DNA of 64,000 nucleotides from Nitrospira sp. (GCA_029194725.1 JARFXQ010000003.1:62001-126000), one strand, 5' to 3'; shown: positions 53,014-62,648, numbered from the stretch's first letter. The notes: generated from the letters alone by a model not told the origin. Numbers and translations: made by a program.

Positions 53014-55179
53014 CTATATCGTGATGACGACTTCCACCTCGCCGGTGCGGCGGGCCACTCTCAAGGCGACTTCGTCTTCATGTCGATCGAGCACGAGGTC
53101 GAGACGCGCGGTTCCGACGGAGAGGTTCCGAATCTCGACTCGCTCAAGAAACGGCGGCAACACAGGACGGACGAAACTCACCAGACGATGAGGTGCGTCG
53201 ATTCGTAACCCAAGACAAGCTTGGAGCAACAGGAAGCCGGTCCCGGCCGCCCAGGCTTGCGGAGAACAGGCCGTCGGATAGAGCGTGGGGCTTTCCCCGG
53301 CCCGCCGAGCGAATCCGCAGAGCAATTCCGGCAGCCGATGGAGTTCGAGAAAGAGGCTGGCATCGAAGATCCCGGTCAGGACCTTCATCGCACCTTGCTT
53401 ATAACTGTAAGACGCCATGCCGGCCGCGATGATGGCGTTGTCGTGAGGCCACACCGATCCGTTATGGTAGGACATCGGGTTATACCGTGCCTCCGAGGTC
53501 GCGATCGTGCGGATGCCCCATCCACTGAAAAACTCCTCGCTCAGCAGTGCGCGGGCCGCGCGGGCACCGCGTTCATCCCCAGCGATGCCGCCATAAAGAC
53601 AATGACCGACGTTTGAGGAACGTACGCGGCAAGGCCGCCGCCGCCCGTCCACAGCAAGGGCATACAAATCCAGCTCTTCACACCAGAACGCCTGCTCGAA
53701 TCGCTCTCGAAGGGCGTCGGCTTCTTTCAGCAATCGATCGGCTTGATCGATATCCCCCAAAAGCCGAGCCAAGTCCGCCGCCGTTCGTTTGGCTTGATAC
53801 ACGTAAGCCTGGACTTCACAGAGGGCAATCGGCCCTTCTGCAGCCGTCCCGTCGGCGTGGAAAATGGCATCGTGGGAATCTTTCCATCCTTGGTGCACCA
53901 GTCCCTTGTCGGTCCGCCGAGCATAGGTCGTGAAACCCATCCCGGTTGGATCGCCGTACTGATCGATCCACTGGAGAGCCAGCTGAATATGCGGCCAGAG
54001 CGTTTCGAGAAACCGGCGATCGGCACTTCGTTCGTAATATGCGCCTGCCAGGACGATGAACAACGGCGTGGCGTCGACACTCCCGTAGTATTTGCCAAAC
54101 GGAATTTCCCCGAGGGCCGCCATTTCCCCCTGACGCGTCTCATGTAAAATTTTCCCGACCTCTGCATCCTGTTCCGGCCGATTCTCCGTCGCCTGAGTCG
54201 CGGCTAGAAAGGCCAAGACCCCCCGCGCGAGAGCAGGATTCACCCACAACAGCTGCAACGCGGTAATAATTCCGTCCCGCCCAAATGGGACGCTGAACCA
54301 AGGTACTCCGGCATAGGGATAGAGCCCCTCCGGCGTTTTCGAGATCAACATGTGGAGATCGGCGATCGACCGGTTCAACCAGTGATTGAACTGTTCATTC
54401 GAGGTGTATACGTGGGCATCGGAGGCTTTGGCTCTCTGTAACGCGCGATCGGCATCAAGTTGGGCTCGGTCGTAAGAGAGAAATACCTGACTTCTCCGTT
54501 GCTTGATTTCACAGGCAATCGAGATCTCCCACGTCATGTCGGCGTGCGGAGGGATGTTCGCCTCGATCCTCAAGCCGTCGAGCATCACCCGTTTCGGCGC
54601 TGGAGAGCACCGGACAGCTGCCCGACGGAGGGTTTCATCGAGTCCTTTGTACCCAAACACCAGTCCGGTCTTCGATCGTATGGTGTTGAGCCGCCGTCCA
54701 CGACGAGGCCGCTGATGGCCTCTCGCTTCGAAAAGGTCGGCGAAATCCGTATCCAGTACGATCGTGAGCAGGAGGGGAAATTTCCGATCCCCATAGTTAT
54801 GAACTTGGATGCGCTCGTAGCAGGTCCCTTGCCAGAGAAATCGTGTACGGCACAGATGGAGCGTGCCTCGCGGTACCGGCCGTTGCCCGTCCGTCAGGTC
54901 CGGGTTGGTCAGATCAATCCGAACGAGTGCATTGTTCTCCTTCACCATGGCGCTGAGTAACAGCGGGCGTTGCGCCCCGAGCGAAAGCTCCAATTTGGAT
55001 AGGAAGCGTGTCCCTTCATGATAGAGCCCTTGCGGCCCAGGAAGTACTTGGTGAATGTCACCGTACCGATCGAACACTGCGAAGGTCTCACCCTGCTTCA
55101 ATACTTCCGTGCGGCCGTCGGCCAATGAGGATGAAGCGAGGATGTAATATTGATCCTTCAATCTGATTACGTCGTTCAT
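53014..55179 (-). CDS. Glycogen-debranching/amylo-alpha-1,6-glucosidase-like enzyme
   Basis: A 721-residue protein. The N-terminal ~250 residues form the beta-sandwich domain of this family (FDRYGDIHQVLPGPQGLYHEGTRFLSKLEL), and the C-terminal (alpha/alpha)6 barrel (about 270-640) carries AGVPWFSVPFGRDGIIT, KDSHDAIFHADG and NGSVWPHDNAII, typical of bacterial glycogen-debranching-like hydrolases. Likely acid/base residues are the D of GRDG and D of the HDN motif. It is the last gene of a five-gene minus-strand unit with a GT4 glycosyltransferase and two MFS proteins, suggesting use or recycling of a storage glucan or trehalose-like sugar. Exact substrate unknown. Confidence 0.88.
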   Translation of the reverse strand: MNDVIRLKDQYYILASSSLADGRTEVLKQGETFAVFDRYGDIHQVLPGPQGLYHEGTRFLSKLELSLGAQRPLLLSAMVKENNALVRIDLTNPDLTDGQRPVPRGTLHLCRTRFLWQGTCYERIQVHNYGDRKFPLLLTIVLDTDFADLFEARGHQRPRRGRRLNTIRSKTGLVFGYKGLDETLRRAAVRCSPAPKRVMLDGLRIEANIPPHADMTWEISIACEIKQRRSQVFLSYDRAQLDADRALQRAKASDAHVYTSNEQFNHWLNRSIADLHMLISKTPEGLYPYAGVPWFSVPFGRDGIITALQLLWVNPALARGVLAFLAATQATENRPEQDAEVGKILHETRQGEMAALGEIPFGKYYGSVDATPLFIVLAGAYYERSADRRFLETLWPHIQLALQWIDQYGDPTGMGFTTYARRTDKGLVHQGWKDSHDAIFHADGTAAEGPIALCEVQAYVYQAKRTAADLARLLGDIDQADRLLKEADALRERFEQAFWCEELDLYALAVDGRRRPCRVRSSNVGHCLYGGIAGDERGARAARALLSEEFFSGWGIRTIATSEARYNPMSYHNGSVWPHDNAIIAAGMASYSYKQGAMKVLTGIFDASLFLELHRLPELLCGFARRAGESPTLYPTACSPQAWAAGTGFLLLQACLGLRIDAPHRLVSFVRPVLPPFLERVEIRNLSVGTARLDLVLDRHEDEVALRVARRTGEVEVVITI

Positions 55180-55191
55180 GAACCGTTTCCT

Positions 55192-56481
55192 TTATGCACC
55201 GGTACTTGCTCGACTCATCCGTGTGGCGACCAATGCTGTGATCAACAGCACAAGGGCGATTCCGAGCAAGCCTGTTTCAGGGCCCAGTTGCTCTGTGATC
55301 CATCCGAAGGCCGAGATTCCCCCAATCGCTGCAGTCATAGCACCGGTCCCATAGAGCCCCAACACCCGTCCGATCATCTGACTCGGCGTAAGCTCTTGGA
55401 TAATCCCCCAGGCTATCGGAGTAAATGCACCCATACCGCAACCGACTATACCCATGAAGAAACCAGCGAGATATGGGTCGAGCGTCTGCGTCAACGCACA
55501 GAGAGCGGTGCCGCTCAACACACTGGTGCCCATAATCAGACGCATCCGATCTTTGACCATCCAGTCCGTCACCCACAAGAGTCCGATTGACGTCAATAGC
55601 AATCCGACGCCGAGCGCCGACCATAAATAGCCGACCTCGACCGGACCCAATCCAAGCATCTTCCGTGCGAATACCGGGAAGAGAGCGGTCAGCGCACTAG
55701 TGCCAAAGGTATAGAGGACTGCAGTACCGGTCAAGAGTAACAGTCTCGGTTGGGTGACGACTCCATAGCGAAATCCTTCGATCAGATCCTGCAGCATGGT
55801 CGGGGTAGACGAGAGTGACGGGGAACTTGCGACAGGTTTGGCAAAACGGACCAACGTCAGGAACGCAGCGGATATCAAGTACGTCGCAGCGTTGAGACAT
55901 AAGACCTCTTGTGACCCGTAGGCGGCAATGCCCAGGCCGCTCAGTGCCGGACCAAAAACAATGCCGAGGCTCGTCGTGCCTTGAATGAGTGCATTGGCAG
56001 CTGTGAATTGCTTCTTGGGGACAAACGCCGGGATGGCGGCGGTGAGAGCCGGACCGAACACCGCCGTCGCAATCGCGTGCAGTAGGACCAGCGCGTAGAG
56101 GACAGATACTGTAAAGGATTCCACAGGGATCAGGCATGGAATCAACCCAATCAATACGGCTCGTAGCACGTCACTGGTGATAAGCAGCACTTTTTTGGGA
56201 AACCGATCGACATACACACCGATGATCGGACCCAGGACGATCGGGGGGATCGTCTGTAGCAGACCGATCACAGACGTTTTAAGCGGGGATCCGGTGACGG
56301 CATAGACAAACCACAGAAGCGCCAGCTTGGAGACACCATCGCCGATCTGCGAGATAAGCTGTCCGGACCAGACAAGTCCGAAATCGCGAGTCAGGAGCAG
56401 CGGACGATCCCCGACTGAGATGTTGTCTGTACTCTCCACCGTTGGGGCGGAGTAAGGCAAGCGGCCGGAGCGGCCTTGCAT
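55192..56481 (-). CDS. MFS transporter
   Basis: A 429-residue major facilitator with twelve likely membrane helices of the MFS_3 (EntS-like) type. The N-terminal motif FGLVWSGQLISQIGDGVSKLALLWFVY and the loop GVYVDRFPKKVLL match the family. Start and BON-gene stop share one base (TGATG), so the two are translationally coupled, and the stop lies 12 bases before the debranching-enzyme start. It is clearly a paralogue of the MFS protein two genes upstream (same GQ-x-ISQ-x-GD, GPxIGVY-x-DR and ALTPxHLLGRV-like motifs). Substrate unknown; export is typical. Confidence 0.88.
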   Translation of the reverse strand: MQGRSGRLPYSAPTVESTDNISVGDRPLLLTRDFGLVWSGQLISQIGDGVSKLALLWFVYAVTGSPLKTSVIGLLQTIPPIVLGPIIGVYVDRFPKKVLLITSDVLRAVLIGLIPCLIPVESFTVSVLYALVLLHAIATAVFGPALTAAIPAFVPKKQFTAANALIQGTTSLGIVFGPALSGLGIAAYGSQEVLCLNAATYLISAAFLTLVRFAKPVASSPSLSSTPTMLQDLIEGFRYGVVTQPRLLLLTGTAVLYTFGTSALTALFPVFARKMLGLGPVEVGYLWSALGVGLLLTSIGLLWVTDWMVKDRMRLIMGTSVLSGTALCALTQTLDPYLAGFFMGIVGCGMGAFTPIAWGIIQELTPSQMIGRVLGLYGTGAMTAAIGGISAFGWITEQLGPETGLLGIALVLLITALVATRMSRASTGA

Positions 56482-57362
56482 CAGCTCTCGCCCTCCAGCC
56501 GTATCCTCTCGGTGTTTACGGCTCGGACGCCCGGCACTTGACGGGCAGCCTCTGCAGCTTCAAGGGCGATGACCTGGAAACGCACCGTTCCGTTGAGCTG
56601 GACGACACCCTCTTCAGTCTTCACCTCGAAGTTGGCTGCTTTTAAGGTCGCGCTTTTGGAGAAACGCTCTTTGATCAAGGCGGTGAGAATTTCATCCTGT
56701 TTCTTCGATAGCGCCTTCGCGAGGTCTTTCTCGACAACAAGTTTGTTGACCACACCCTTCACACTTGAGACGGCTTGCGCGATTTCTGTCGCGGTTGTTT
56801 TTTCTTCTTCGGTCGAGACCCGTCCTGTCAGAGTCACGGTTTGCTGATCGTCTTCAACTTCAATCTCGTAGTGGAAAAGCCGTGAATCTCCCATCAGCGC
56901 AAGCTTGACCGACAAAATGAGTGAACCCAGGGGCTTCTTGACGACAGGTTCCTTCTCCTTGTTCTCAGACTCAACCGGTGGTAAGTCCGTTTTCGTCGGC
57001 GGACTGGATTGCGACTGCGGCTTCGTTTCGCCTGATGGCTTGTGCGGCGGGGGCTGCCCCTCGGAAGCGGCTGGGGCCTGTTGGAGGCGTGGCACAGCCT
57101 TCTCCGGTGCGCCTTCCTTGTGATCAGCTGAGTCCGACTTGACGGGAGGATTGGCTTGGGACTGCGGCTTCGTTTCGCCTGATGGCTTGTGCGGCGGGGG
57201 CTGCCCCTCGGAAGCGGCTGGGGCCTGTTGGAGGCGTGGCACAGCCTTCTCCGGTGCGCCTTCCTTTTCTTGTGGCTCAGACGACGCCGAACCAACACTT
57301 ATCGGCTCCAGCAAGAACAGACCTATAGTCAGTATGATCAGCGCTCGTGGCGACTTGGTCAT
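56481..57362 (-). CDS. Exported BON-domain protein with an internal duplication
   Basis: A 293-residue protein. A signal peptide (about 1-26) leads into a low-complexity Pro/Gln/Lys-rich part with two 49-residue repeats beginning KEGAPEKAVPRLQQAPAASE. Two BON domains follow, at about 150-215 (VTLTGRVSTEEEKTTATEIAQ, VVNKLVVEKDL) and 220-290 (VQLNGTVRFQVIALEAAE, VRAVNTERIRLEG). BON domains bind membranes or cell-envelope ligands. GAGGAGG lies eight bases before the ATG at 57362, which is preferred to upstream frame starts. It is coupled to the MFS gene downstream. Confidence 0.82.
   Translation of the reverse strand: MTKSPRALIILTIGLFLLEPISVGSASSEPQEKEGAPEKAVPRLQQAPAASEGQPPPHKPSGETKPQSQANPPVKSDSADHKEGAPEKAVPRLQQAPAASEGQPPPHKPSGETKPQSQSSPPTKTDLPPVESENKEKEPVVKKPLGSLILSVKLALMGDSRLFHYEIEVEDDQQTVTLTGRVSTEEEKTTATEIAQAVSSVKGVVNKLVVEKDLAKALSKKQDEILTALIKERFSKSATLKAANFEVKTEEGVVQLNGTVRFQVIALEAAEAARQVPGVRAVNTERIRLEGES
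57013..57266. repeat. 147-bp-period tandem duplication inside the BON gene
   Basis: Two copies of a 107-bp stretch, identical base for base (57013-57119 and 57160-57266), lie 147 bp (49 codons) apart within the Pro/Gln-rich linker. The identity points to a recent duplication or to active copy-number change. Confidence 0.85.
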
Positions 57363-57515
57363 CCAAACGACCTCCTCGTGAACGGTCATTCTAACTCGCG
57401 ACGTCCTTCGTGTCATCTATCCACGGATATTCACGGATCGAGAGGGCCCCTTGAGATCCAAGGGGCCACTCCCACTTCGATACGTCAGTGTTGCTACGAA
57501 TTGGACGGTGGTGGG

Positions 57516-58838
57516 TTAGGAGGCAAAAGAGGAACCGGGTGTAGAAACAACCAAGCTCCCTGTGTGCGACTTGTAAAAGCTGAACAACCATGCAGTAGCA
57601 GCCGTCATGAGAAGAATGAGGCTGATTCCACCTAGGCTGGCGGCTGGACCGATCGTATCGGCAGCCCACCCAAAACCTGCCATACCGGCCATGGATGACG
57701 CCATTCCTCCCGTGGCGAAGCTCGTAAAGACTCGGCCTAAGAGATGCGCCGGCGTCAATTCTTGGAGCATCGTCCACACCAATGGAGTAAACATCGCGGT
57801 GCTTCCTCCGATCACGGCGATCAGGGCAGCGGCCACAACAGGAGCTTCTAGGAAACCGAGCGCCGCGACGGCCAGACCACCGATGGCCAAGGCACCGGAC
57901 ATGAACCGCAACCGCCAGGATACATCTCCCTGTGTGATCGATGTCAGGCTAAGGGAGGCAAGCAGCATCCCGACTCCGAGCGCCGACCACAACCACCCGA
58001 GTTGGATCGGCCCCACGCCAAGCACCTCTTTGGCAAAGACCGGCAGCAGAAAGATAAAGGCACTGATGCCGACGCTGTAGAGAGTTGCCGTCAACATGAG
58101 AAGAAGAACCGTCTTCTGCTCGACGAAGACGAAACGGAAGCCCGCCAGCACATCGCTGGTGATGCCTTCCGCCAATCCTTTGCTCGCCGTACGCCGGTTG
58201 GCGAGGGTTTCATGCATGCGAATGGGGAACAAGCACAGTGCGGAGATAAAGAAGGTCGCCGCGTCCGCATAGAGTACGTTTTGTGCTCCGATGAGCGCAA
58301 TACCGAGCCCACTGACGGCAGGCCCTACAAGAAGCCCTACGTTGGTCGTTGTTTGCAGCAACGCGTTGGCAGCGATGAGCCGCTCTTTGGGCACAATGAG
58401 AGGAACCGCGGAGGTTAAGGCCGGTCCGAAAACAGTGGAAAAGATGGCGGTTGCAAACACGAGGAAGTAGAGTCGGTCGAGAGTCAAGGCCCCCATGGCA
58501 TAGAACAGCGGGATCAGAAGAACCATCAAGGTCCGAAGCAGATCGACCCCGATCATCACCGGCTTCTTTCGAACGCGATCCAGATACACACCGATCAGCG
58601 GCCCAAACAGCAACGGCGGTAGGGTTTGAAGCAGTCCGACCACCGTCATCTTAAGCGCTGACCCGGTCATCTCGTACACAAACCAAAGCAACGCTACCTT
58701 ATTGAGGCTGTCGCCGACCTGAGAGATCGTCTGGCCGGCGAACAAAAACCCGAAGTCTCTGGTTTTGACTAACTCCCAGCCGCGAGCACGGCTTGGAGTG
58801 GAACCGCCCTCTTTTGAATCAGCAAGGACGTCAGACAT
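57516..58838 (-). CDS. MFS transporter
   Basis: A 440-residue major facilitator paralogous to the one at 55192. Motifs include FGFLFAGQTISQVGDSLNKVALLWFVYE, GPLIGVYLDRVRKKPVMIG and LTPAHLLGRVFTSF. About twelve membrane helices are visible. The ATG at 58838 is preferred: it overlaps the upstream glycosyltransferase stop by eight bases and follows GGGCGAGGC. A longer upstream frame to 59096 lies inside that gene and is not used. It is the second gene of the sugar-related unit. Substrate unknown. Confidence 0.88.
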   Translation of the reverse strand: MSDVLADSKEGGSTPSRARGWELVKTRDFGFLFAGQTISQVGDSLNKVALLWFVYEMTGSALKMTVVGLLQTLPPLLFGPLIGVYLDRVRKKPVMIGVDLLRTLMVLLIPLFYAMGALTLDRLYFLVFATAIFSTVFGPALTSAVPLIVPKERLIAANALLQTTTNVGLLVGPAVSGLGIALIGAQNVLYADAATFFISALCLFPIRMHETLANRRTASKGLAEGITSDVLAGFRFVFVEQKTVLLLMLTATLYSVGISAFIFLLPVFAKEVLGVGPIQLGWLWSALGVGMLLASLSLTSITQGDVSWRLRFMSGALAIGGLAVAALGFLEAPVVAAALIAVIGGSTAMFTPLVWTMLQELTPAHLLGRVFTSFATGGMASSMAGMAGFGWAADTIGPAASLGGISLILLMTAATAWLFSFYKSHTGSLVVSTPGSSFAS

Positions 58839-59925
58839 GTCCGCCTCGCCCAAAACTCTTGTGCTGCTCTGAGACGAAGCCTTGTGTGGCCTGAACAGTT
58901 CCATCTTCAAGCAGACGCTCATACAGCGCCACATAGTCGCGTGCCATCCGATCGGCGGTAAACCGCTCGTCAAAGGCTGCCCGACAGCGCCGCCGATCGA
59001 TGACTGGAATCTGTCCGACTGCATCCACCAGTTCGGCAACAGTCTCGCAAATAAAGCCGGTGACACCGTGATCGAGGATTTCAGGAATCGATCCACGTCG
59101 GTAAGCCAGCACCGGAGTTCCGCAGGCTAGGGCTTCGATCAACACCAACCCGAAGGGCTCCGGCCAATCATAAGGGCACACCAATGCCATCGCATTACCG
59201 AGAAATTCATTCTTCTCAGCATCGGAGATCTCTCCGAGAAACTCAATCAAGGGATGGTTGAGCAACGGTTCAATTTCGGCCTCGTAATAGGTCTGGTCGG
59301 CAGGATCGACTTTTGCCGCAATCCGCAGGGGGAGGCCGGTGCGTTTAGCGATCTCAATCGCTTGGTCCGGACGTTTTTCAGGCGATATGCGTCCCAGATA
59401 GGCCAGATATCCCTGATGGCGAGGATGAAACGTGTAGAGGTTGCGAGGAAGGCCATGGTGGACAGTCCCCGCCCAGTTGGCCCAAGGCAGCGGTTTACGC
59501 TGAGCGTCCGAAATGGACACCAAGGGCATGTCAGAAAATTCACGGAAGACCGGCTCCAATTCCGGAAGATCCTGACGGCCGTGTAAGGTAGTCACCACCG
59601 GGATGGCATTCCTCCGTGCCAGCGGGAATCCGATGAAATCCAAGTGTGAATGAATAATGTCGAAGCCCCTCGCCGCTCCAAGGCCCCGTTCTTGAAGCAT
59701 CATCAACGGGGCATCTCGGTTGAAGATACCGGTATTCAAGCGGAGAGCTTGTGGGCAGATTGCTTCAAGCCGCGCGGTCGTCTCTGAATCACCGCTCGCA
59801 AACAGCGTGACGTCATGACCCTGGGCAACCAACTCCTCCGTAATGTAGGAAACGATTCGTTCGGTTCCCCCGTAGAGTTTGGGCGGCACACTTTCCCACA
59901 GCGGGGCCACTTGCGCGATTCTCAT
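58831..59925 (-). CDS. GT4-family glycosyltransferase
   Basis: A 364-residue GT-B-fold glycosyltransferase of family GT4. It begins IAQVAPLWESVPPKLYGGTERIV (donor/acceptor loop), has HSHLDFIGFP and TTLHGR, the sugar-nucleotide region YLGRISPEKRPDQAIE, and the E-x7-E motif PEPFGLVLIEALACGTPV. The first gene of the unit, it starts after AAAGGAATACTCA, close to the ATG. GT4 enzymes make glucosides, trehalose-like sugars or cell-surface glycans. Linkage with a debranching-like hydrolase and two exporters hints at synthesis or turnover of a soluble glucan, but the donor is not known. Confidence 0.88.
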   Translation of the reverse strand: MRIAQVAPLWESVPPKLYGGTERIVSYITEELVAQGHDVTLFASGDSETTARLEAICPQALRLNTGIFNRDAPLMMLQERGLGAARGFDIIHSHLDFIGFPLARRNAIPVVTTLHGRQDLPELEPVFREFSDMPLVSISDAQRKPLPWANWAGTVHHGLPRNLYTFHPRHQGYLAYLGRISPEKRPDQAIEIAKRTGLPLRIAAKVDPADQTYYEAEIEPLLNHPLIEFLGEISDAEKNEFLGNAMALVCPYDWPEPFGLVLIEALACGTPVLAYRRGSIPEILDHGVTGFICETVAELVDAVGQIPVIDRRRCRAAFDERFTADRMARDYVALYERLLEDGTVQATQGFVSEQHKSFGRGGHV

Positions 59926-60413
59926 TGAGTATTCCTTTCTCTTCGCTTTGCAGCTGGACTGCTTGGTTCAGTCGTCAGCTTGTTTAAATGGTTAGTGCAT
60001 TATGCGGGCCGGTTTGAAAACAACTGCCCGCTGGTCGGCTGGAAGTGAAACAATCGATGAAGTGTTTCGATCCATAGTTATCCGATAACCAGTCTTGCTC
60101 TCATACCCAAATCCTATGCTACTCATTCCATCTCACTTGGCTCAACGGACAAAACCTCCATGGCCTGAGCGAAATATGTCCAGTCGAGTCCCCCTTGACT
60201 ACGTATGGATCCTCATGATCTGGCGCCCATTGAGAAACGAAATGTCGCACAGCCGATTTGTCGCGACCTGAACATTTTGTCGACAACGAACGCCATCATG
60301 TTTATGTTTCTCTTCTCTCCAGGTGAACCACATCGAAAGCCTCTGCTCGTGTAGCTTTCAAGACGATCGCCAGCGAAACGACGCGAGGGAAGGACTCTCT
60401 TCTGGAGATACTC
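59926..60413. other. Intergenic region
   Basis: These 488 bases lie upstream of the glycosyltransferase operon (minus strand) and after the end of the coiled-coil membrane-protein gene. They probably hold the operon promoter. No gene, repeat or strong promoter was identified. Confidence 0.5.
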
Positions 60414-61703
60414 CTATTGACCGATTCGCGCGGCTTTTATGATTTTGTCTTCTTTGATCTGCTCTATAAAACGATCGGGCGGGACCGCTGGGGGAACAAT
60501 CTGTACTTCCTGCCAGCCTTCGTTGAGCGCTCCCTTATGCCCCTTCATTTCATGTACCCATTGGTCGATGCGCTCTTGGCTCGTGCCGTCGCTGAACGTA
60601 ACCCAGAAGAGAAAAGGTTGCGCTTGACCAGTCTGCGCCCCCTGAGCCACCTGTGGCTGTTGAGCCGGTTGCATCAACTCGGCCTGCCGCGCCTGTTTGT
60701 CCGCATTCGAATCGACACCTTTCGAGGCGTTTAGACCGACCGCAAGCAACTTATTTTTCAGGTCTTGATTGTACTGTTCCAGTCCGGCGATTTCTTTAGA
60801 CATTCGATCGTTGTCCACGGTGAGGCTATGAATTGCAGTTTCGATCTGTCCGTGTCTCATCTGTGCTTTGCTTGAAAGCTGGTTCACCGCGCGTTCGACT
60901 TCCCGACTAGCCACCAGTGCCTGCTGCTTTTCCAGTTCTTGTCTGACGGTCTGCACACTAGTCTCGACGGATTCCTGCGTCGACGATAGTTTGGCCATGG
61001 CTTGCTGCAGCTGCGCCATACCTTTCTGCTGTGCCCCCAACGCGTCCCCAAGTGCATCCCCAAGCTGCTCCTGCTTCCGCGCAACCTCGTCAAGCTGCTG
61101 CTCGAGTCTTGCGGTTTCAACTATCTGGGACACTGGGCGGACTTCGGACAGGGCGGCCGGAGAGGGCGTTGGTTCAGGCGCCATCCATGTCGTCATTCGG
61201 TCGGCGACCAACCCAACGACGGCAATCGCCAATAGCGCTTGGGTGAAGGCGACCGTTCGCATTCCAGATGCGAGCGCGGCATCCGGACGGTGGGCTGCCA
61301 ATCTGTCGGCAACATCAGCGATGCTCTTTCGGACTCGACTCCAGAAAGTCGGCGCAGGACTCAACAGCGCACTGAACGTTCCCCCCTGTGCGGTGTTGTG
61401 AACACAGAGTTCGACCGTATCAGCAGAAAGCCGGACACGCTGCATCCTAAATCCATATTCAGGGGCAGCAAGTCCTCCCAGAAGAGTTCCCTCTTCGGTG
61501 CGAAGTTGTACCGTCTCGATGTGGTCGAGACACTGAACTTGCAACATCGCCCCGATTCCCGCTCCCTCAAGCTCGCCGACACGGCGCTCGTTGACATAGA
61601 CCTGGATTGGATCCGATGAGCCTCGCACAGAGCGGCGTCGACTGCTCAATGATTCAAGGAGTCGCGACCGATATAGCTCCAGATCCTCTTCCTGACCCAT
61701 CAT
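60414..61703 (-). CDS. Single-pass membrane protein with long coiled coil, unknown function
   Basis: A 429-residue protein not recognised by family. The N-terminal ~145 residues appear cytoplasmic and beta-rich (VYVNERRVGELEG, ETVQLRTEEGTLLGG). One membrane helix follows (about 148-168, MRTVAFTQALLAIAVVGLVADR), then a coiled coil (about 195-320, Gln/Glu/Lys-rich heptads) and a C-terminal domain of about 65 residues with FLFWVTFSDGTSQERIDQWV. AAGGAGG precedes tandem ATGs at 61703 and 61700; either could start. It lies 63 bases after the gene upstream and is probably co-transcribed. The layout (soluble N-terminal part, one helix, long outer part) resembles anti-sigma or stator-like membrane proteins, but no sequence link to these is seen. 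Confidence 0.78.
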   Translation of the reverse strand: MMGQEEDLELYRSRLLESLSSRRRSVRGSSDPIQVYVNERRVGELEGAGIGAMLQVQCLDHIETVQLRTEEGTLLGGLAAPEYGFRMQRVRLSADTVELCVHNTAQGGTFSALLSPAPTFWSRVRKSIADVADRLAAHRPDAALASGMRTVAFTQALLAIAVVGLVADRMTTWMAPEPTPSPAALSEVRPVSQIVETARLEQQLDEVARKQEQLGDALGDALGAQQKGMAQLQQAMAKLSSTQESVETSVQTVRQELEKQQALVASREVERAVNQLSSKAQMRHGQIETAIHSLTVDNDRMSKEIAGLEQYNQDLKNKLLAVGLNASKGVDSNADKQARQAELMQPAQQPQVAQGAQTGQAQPFLFWVTFSDGTSQERIDQWVHEMKGHKGALNEGWQEVQIVPPAVPPDRFIEQIKEDKIIKAARIGQ

Positions 61704-61766
61704 ATCCTCCTTAGCTCCTCTTTCTTTACAGGCTCAGCTTACATATGCAAGATGAGCTCGGCCCCT

Positions 61767-62648
61767 TCACGGGCGCACCTGCAATTCGAGACGGGGTTTT
61801 TCGCCGATTGTTGATCCGTTGGATCCCAGCCCCCAGGCCGTTTGCATACAATCGAGGCAAAGCGCCAGATGCCAAATCCGATAATCGCAGCCATAACCTT
61901 CAGCAAACATCTCCCCCCATTGAGATCGCGAGAGACAGGGATAATGGTCCGGCTCGCTTTTTCGGTAATGGGCCTGAGCGACTCGCATAAGTCGTTCAGC
62001 TTCGCTGTTGAATCGATGTCGATGACGCTGCTGCTGATTCCCAAGCTCCGCGATCTCTGCCTTCGTCAGGCCCATCTCGTCCATCGTGCGCTGCCAGCCG
62101 TTCTCACGCCAGCGGCGAAAATTTTTATAGATGCGCTGACTCTCCAACCCATTGAGTCCGGTCATCGCGATCACCTCTCCCGGACCCCATCCATAGGCAT
62201 GACGATAGAGTGCGATCAGTGCGTCACGGCTGATGACCGCCCTTGCCGCAAGGCCGTCGACAAATCGTCCGAGTGGTCTCAGCAAGTCCGGATGATAACA
62301 GAACGGATCCGGCTTGCTGTGTTGTTTGGCGACGAGTGAGTCGAACAGAAACAACGGCCGGCACGGGATTTCGCTGCGTCCACAGACAAGAAACCGTTCA
62401 AGGTACTCGGAACCCCAACGTAGCGCGAACTTTTCATGCTCGATGTCGTCCTTCCACTGGCCGGTCTCCCGTAAGAACCGTTTTGTGTAACCAGTCGCGC
62501 GATCCAAAAGCATCGGCAGGGACTGTAACACGACCTGATCGAACTCGTCCGCTGTCGAAACCACCTCTTCGAGGCGACTCGCCGTTGCTGTACGATCAGC
62601 CATCGTCTGACTCTTACTGACCGTGTCTTGCCTTCTCGTCACGAGCAT
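61767..62648 (-). CDS. Unknown protein with a possible sigma-like or helix-turn-helix region
   Basis: A 293-residue soluble protein. The N-terminal half is helix-rich (FDQVVLQSLPMLLDRATGYTK, KFALRWGSEYLERFL). A central segment, SRDALIALYRHAYGWGPGEVI followed by MTGLNGLESQRIYKNFRRWRE, is reminiscent of a sigma region 4-type helix-turn-helix. Four or more Cys are in the C-terminal part. GGAGGCAGA sits just before the ATG, a strong ribosome-binding site. It is upstream of a membrane coiled-coil gene in the same direction. I do not recognise the family; a regulator paired with a membrane partner is only a hypothesis. Confidence 0.72.
   Translation of the reverse strand: MLVTRRQDTVSKSQTMADRTATASRLEEVVSTADEFDQVVLQSLPMLLDRATGYTKRFLRETGQWKDDIEHEKFALRWGSEYLERFLVCGRSEIPCRPLFLFDSLVAKQHSKPDPFCYHPDLLRPLGRFVDGLAARAVISRDALIALYRHAYGWGPGEVIAMTGLNGLESQRIYKNFRRWRENGWQRTMDEMGLTKAEIAELGNQQQRHRHRFNSEAERLMRVAQAHYRKSEPDHYPCLSRSQWGEMFAEGYGCDYRIWHLALCLDCMQTAWGLGSNGSTIGEKPRLELQVRP

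Noticed and set aside
52651..53208. 185-codon plus-strand frame overlapping the 3' end of the debranching-enzyme gene
   Set aside because: It runs antisense into a clear gene, is rich in Arg/Ser/Thr without pattern, and lacks a start signal.
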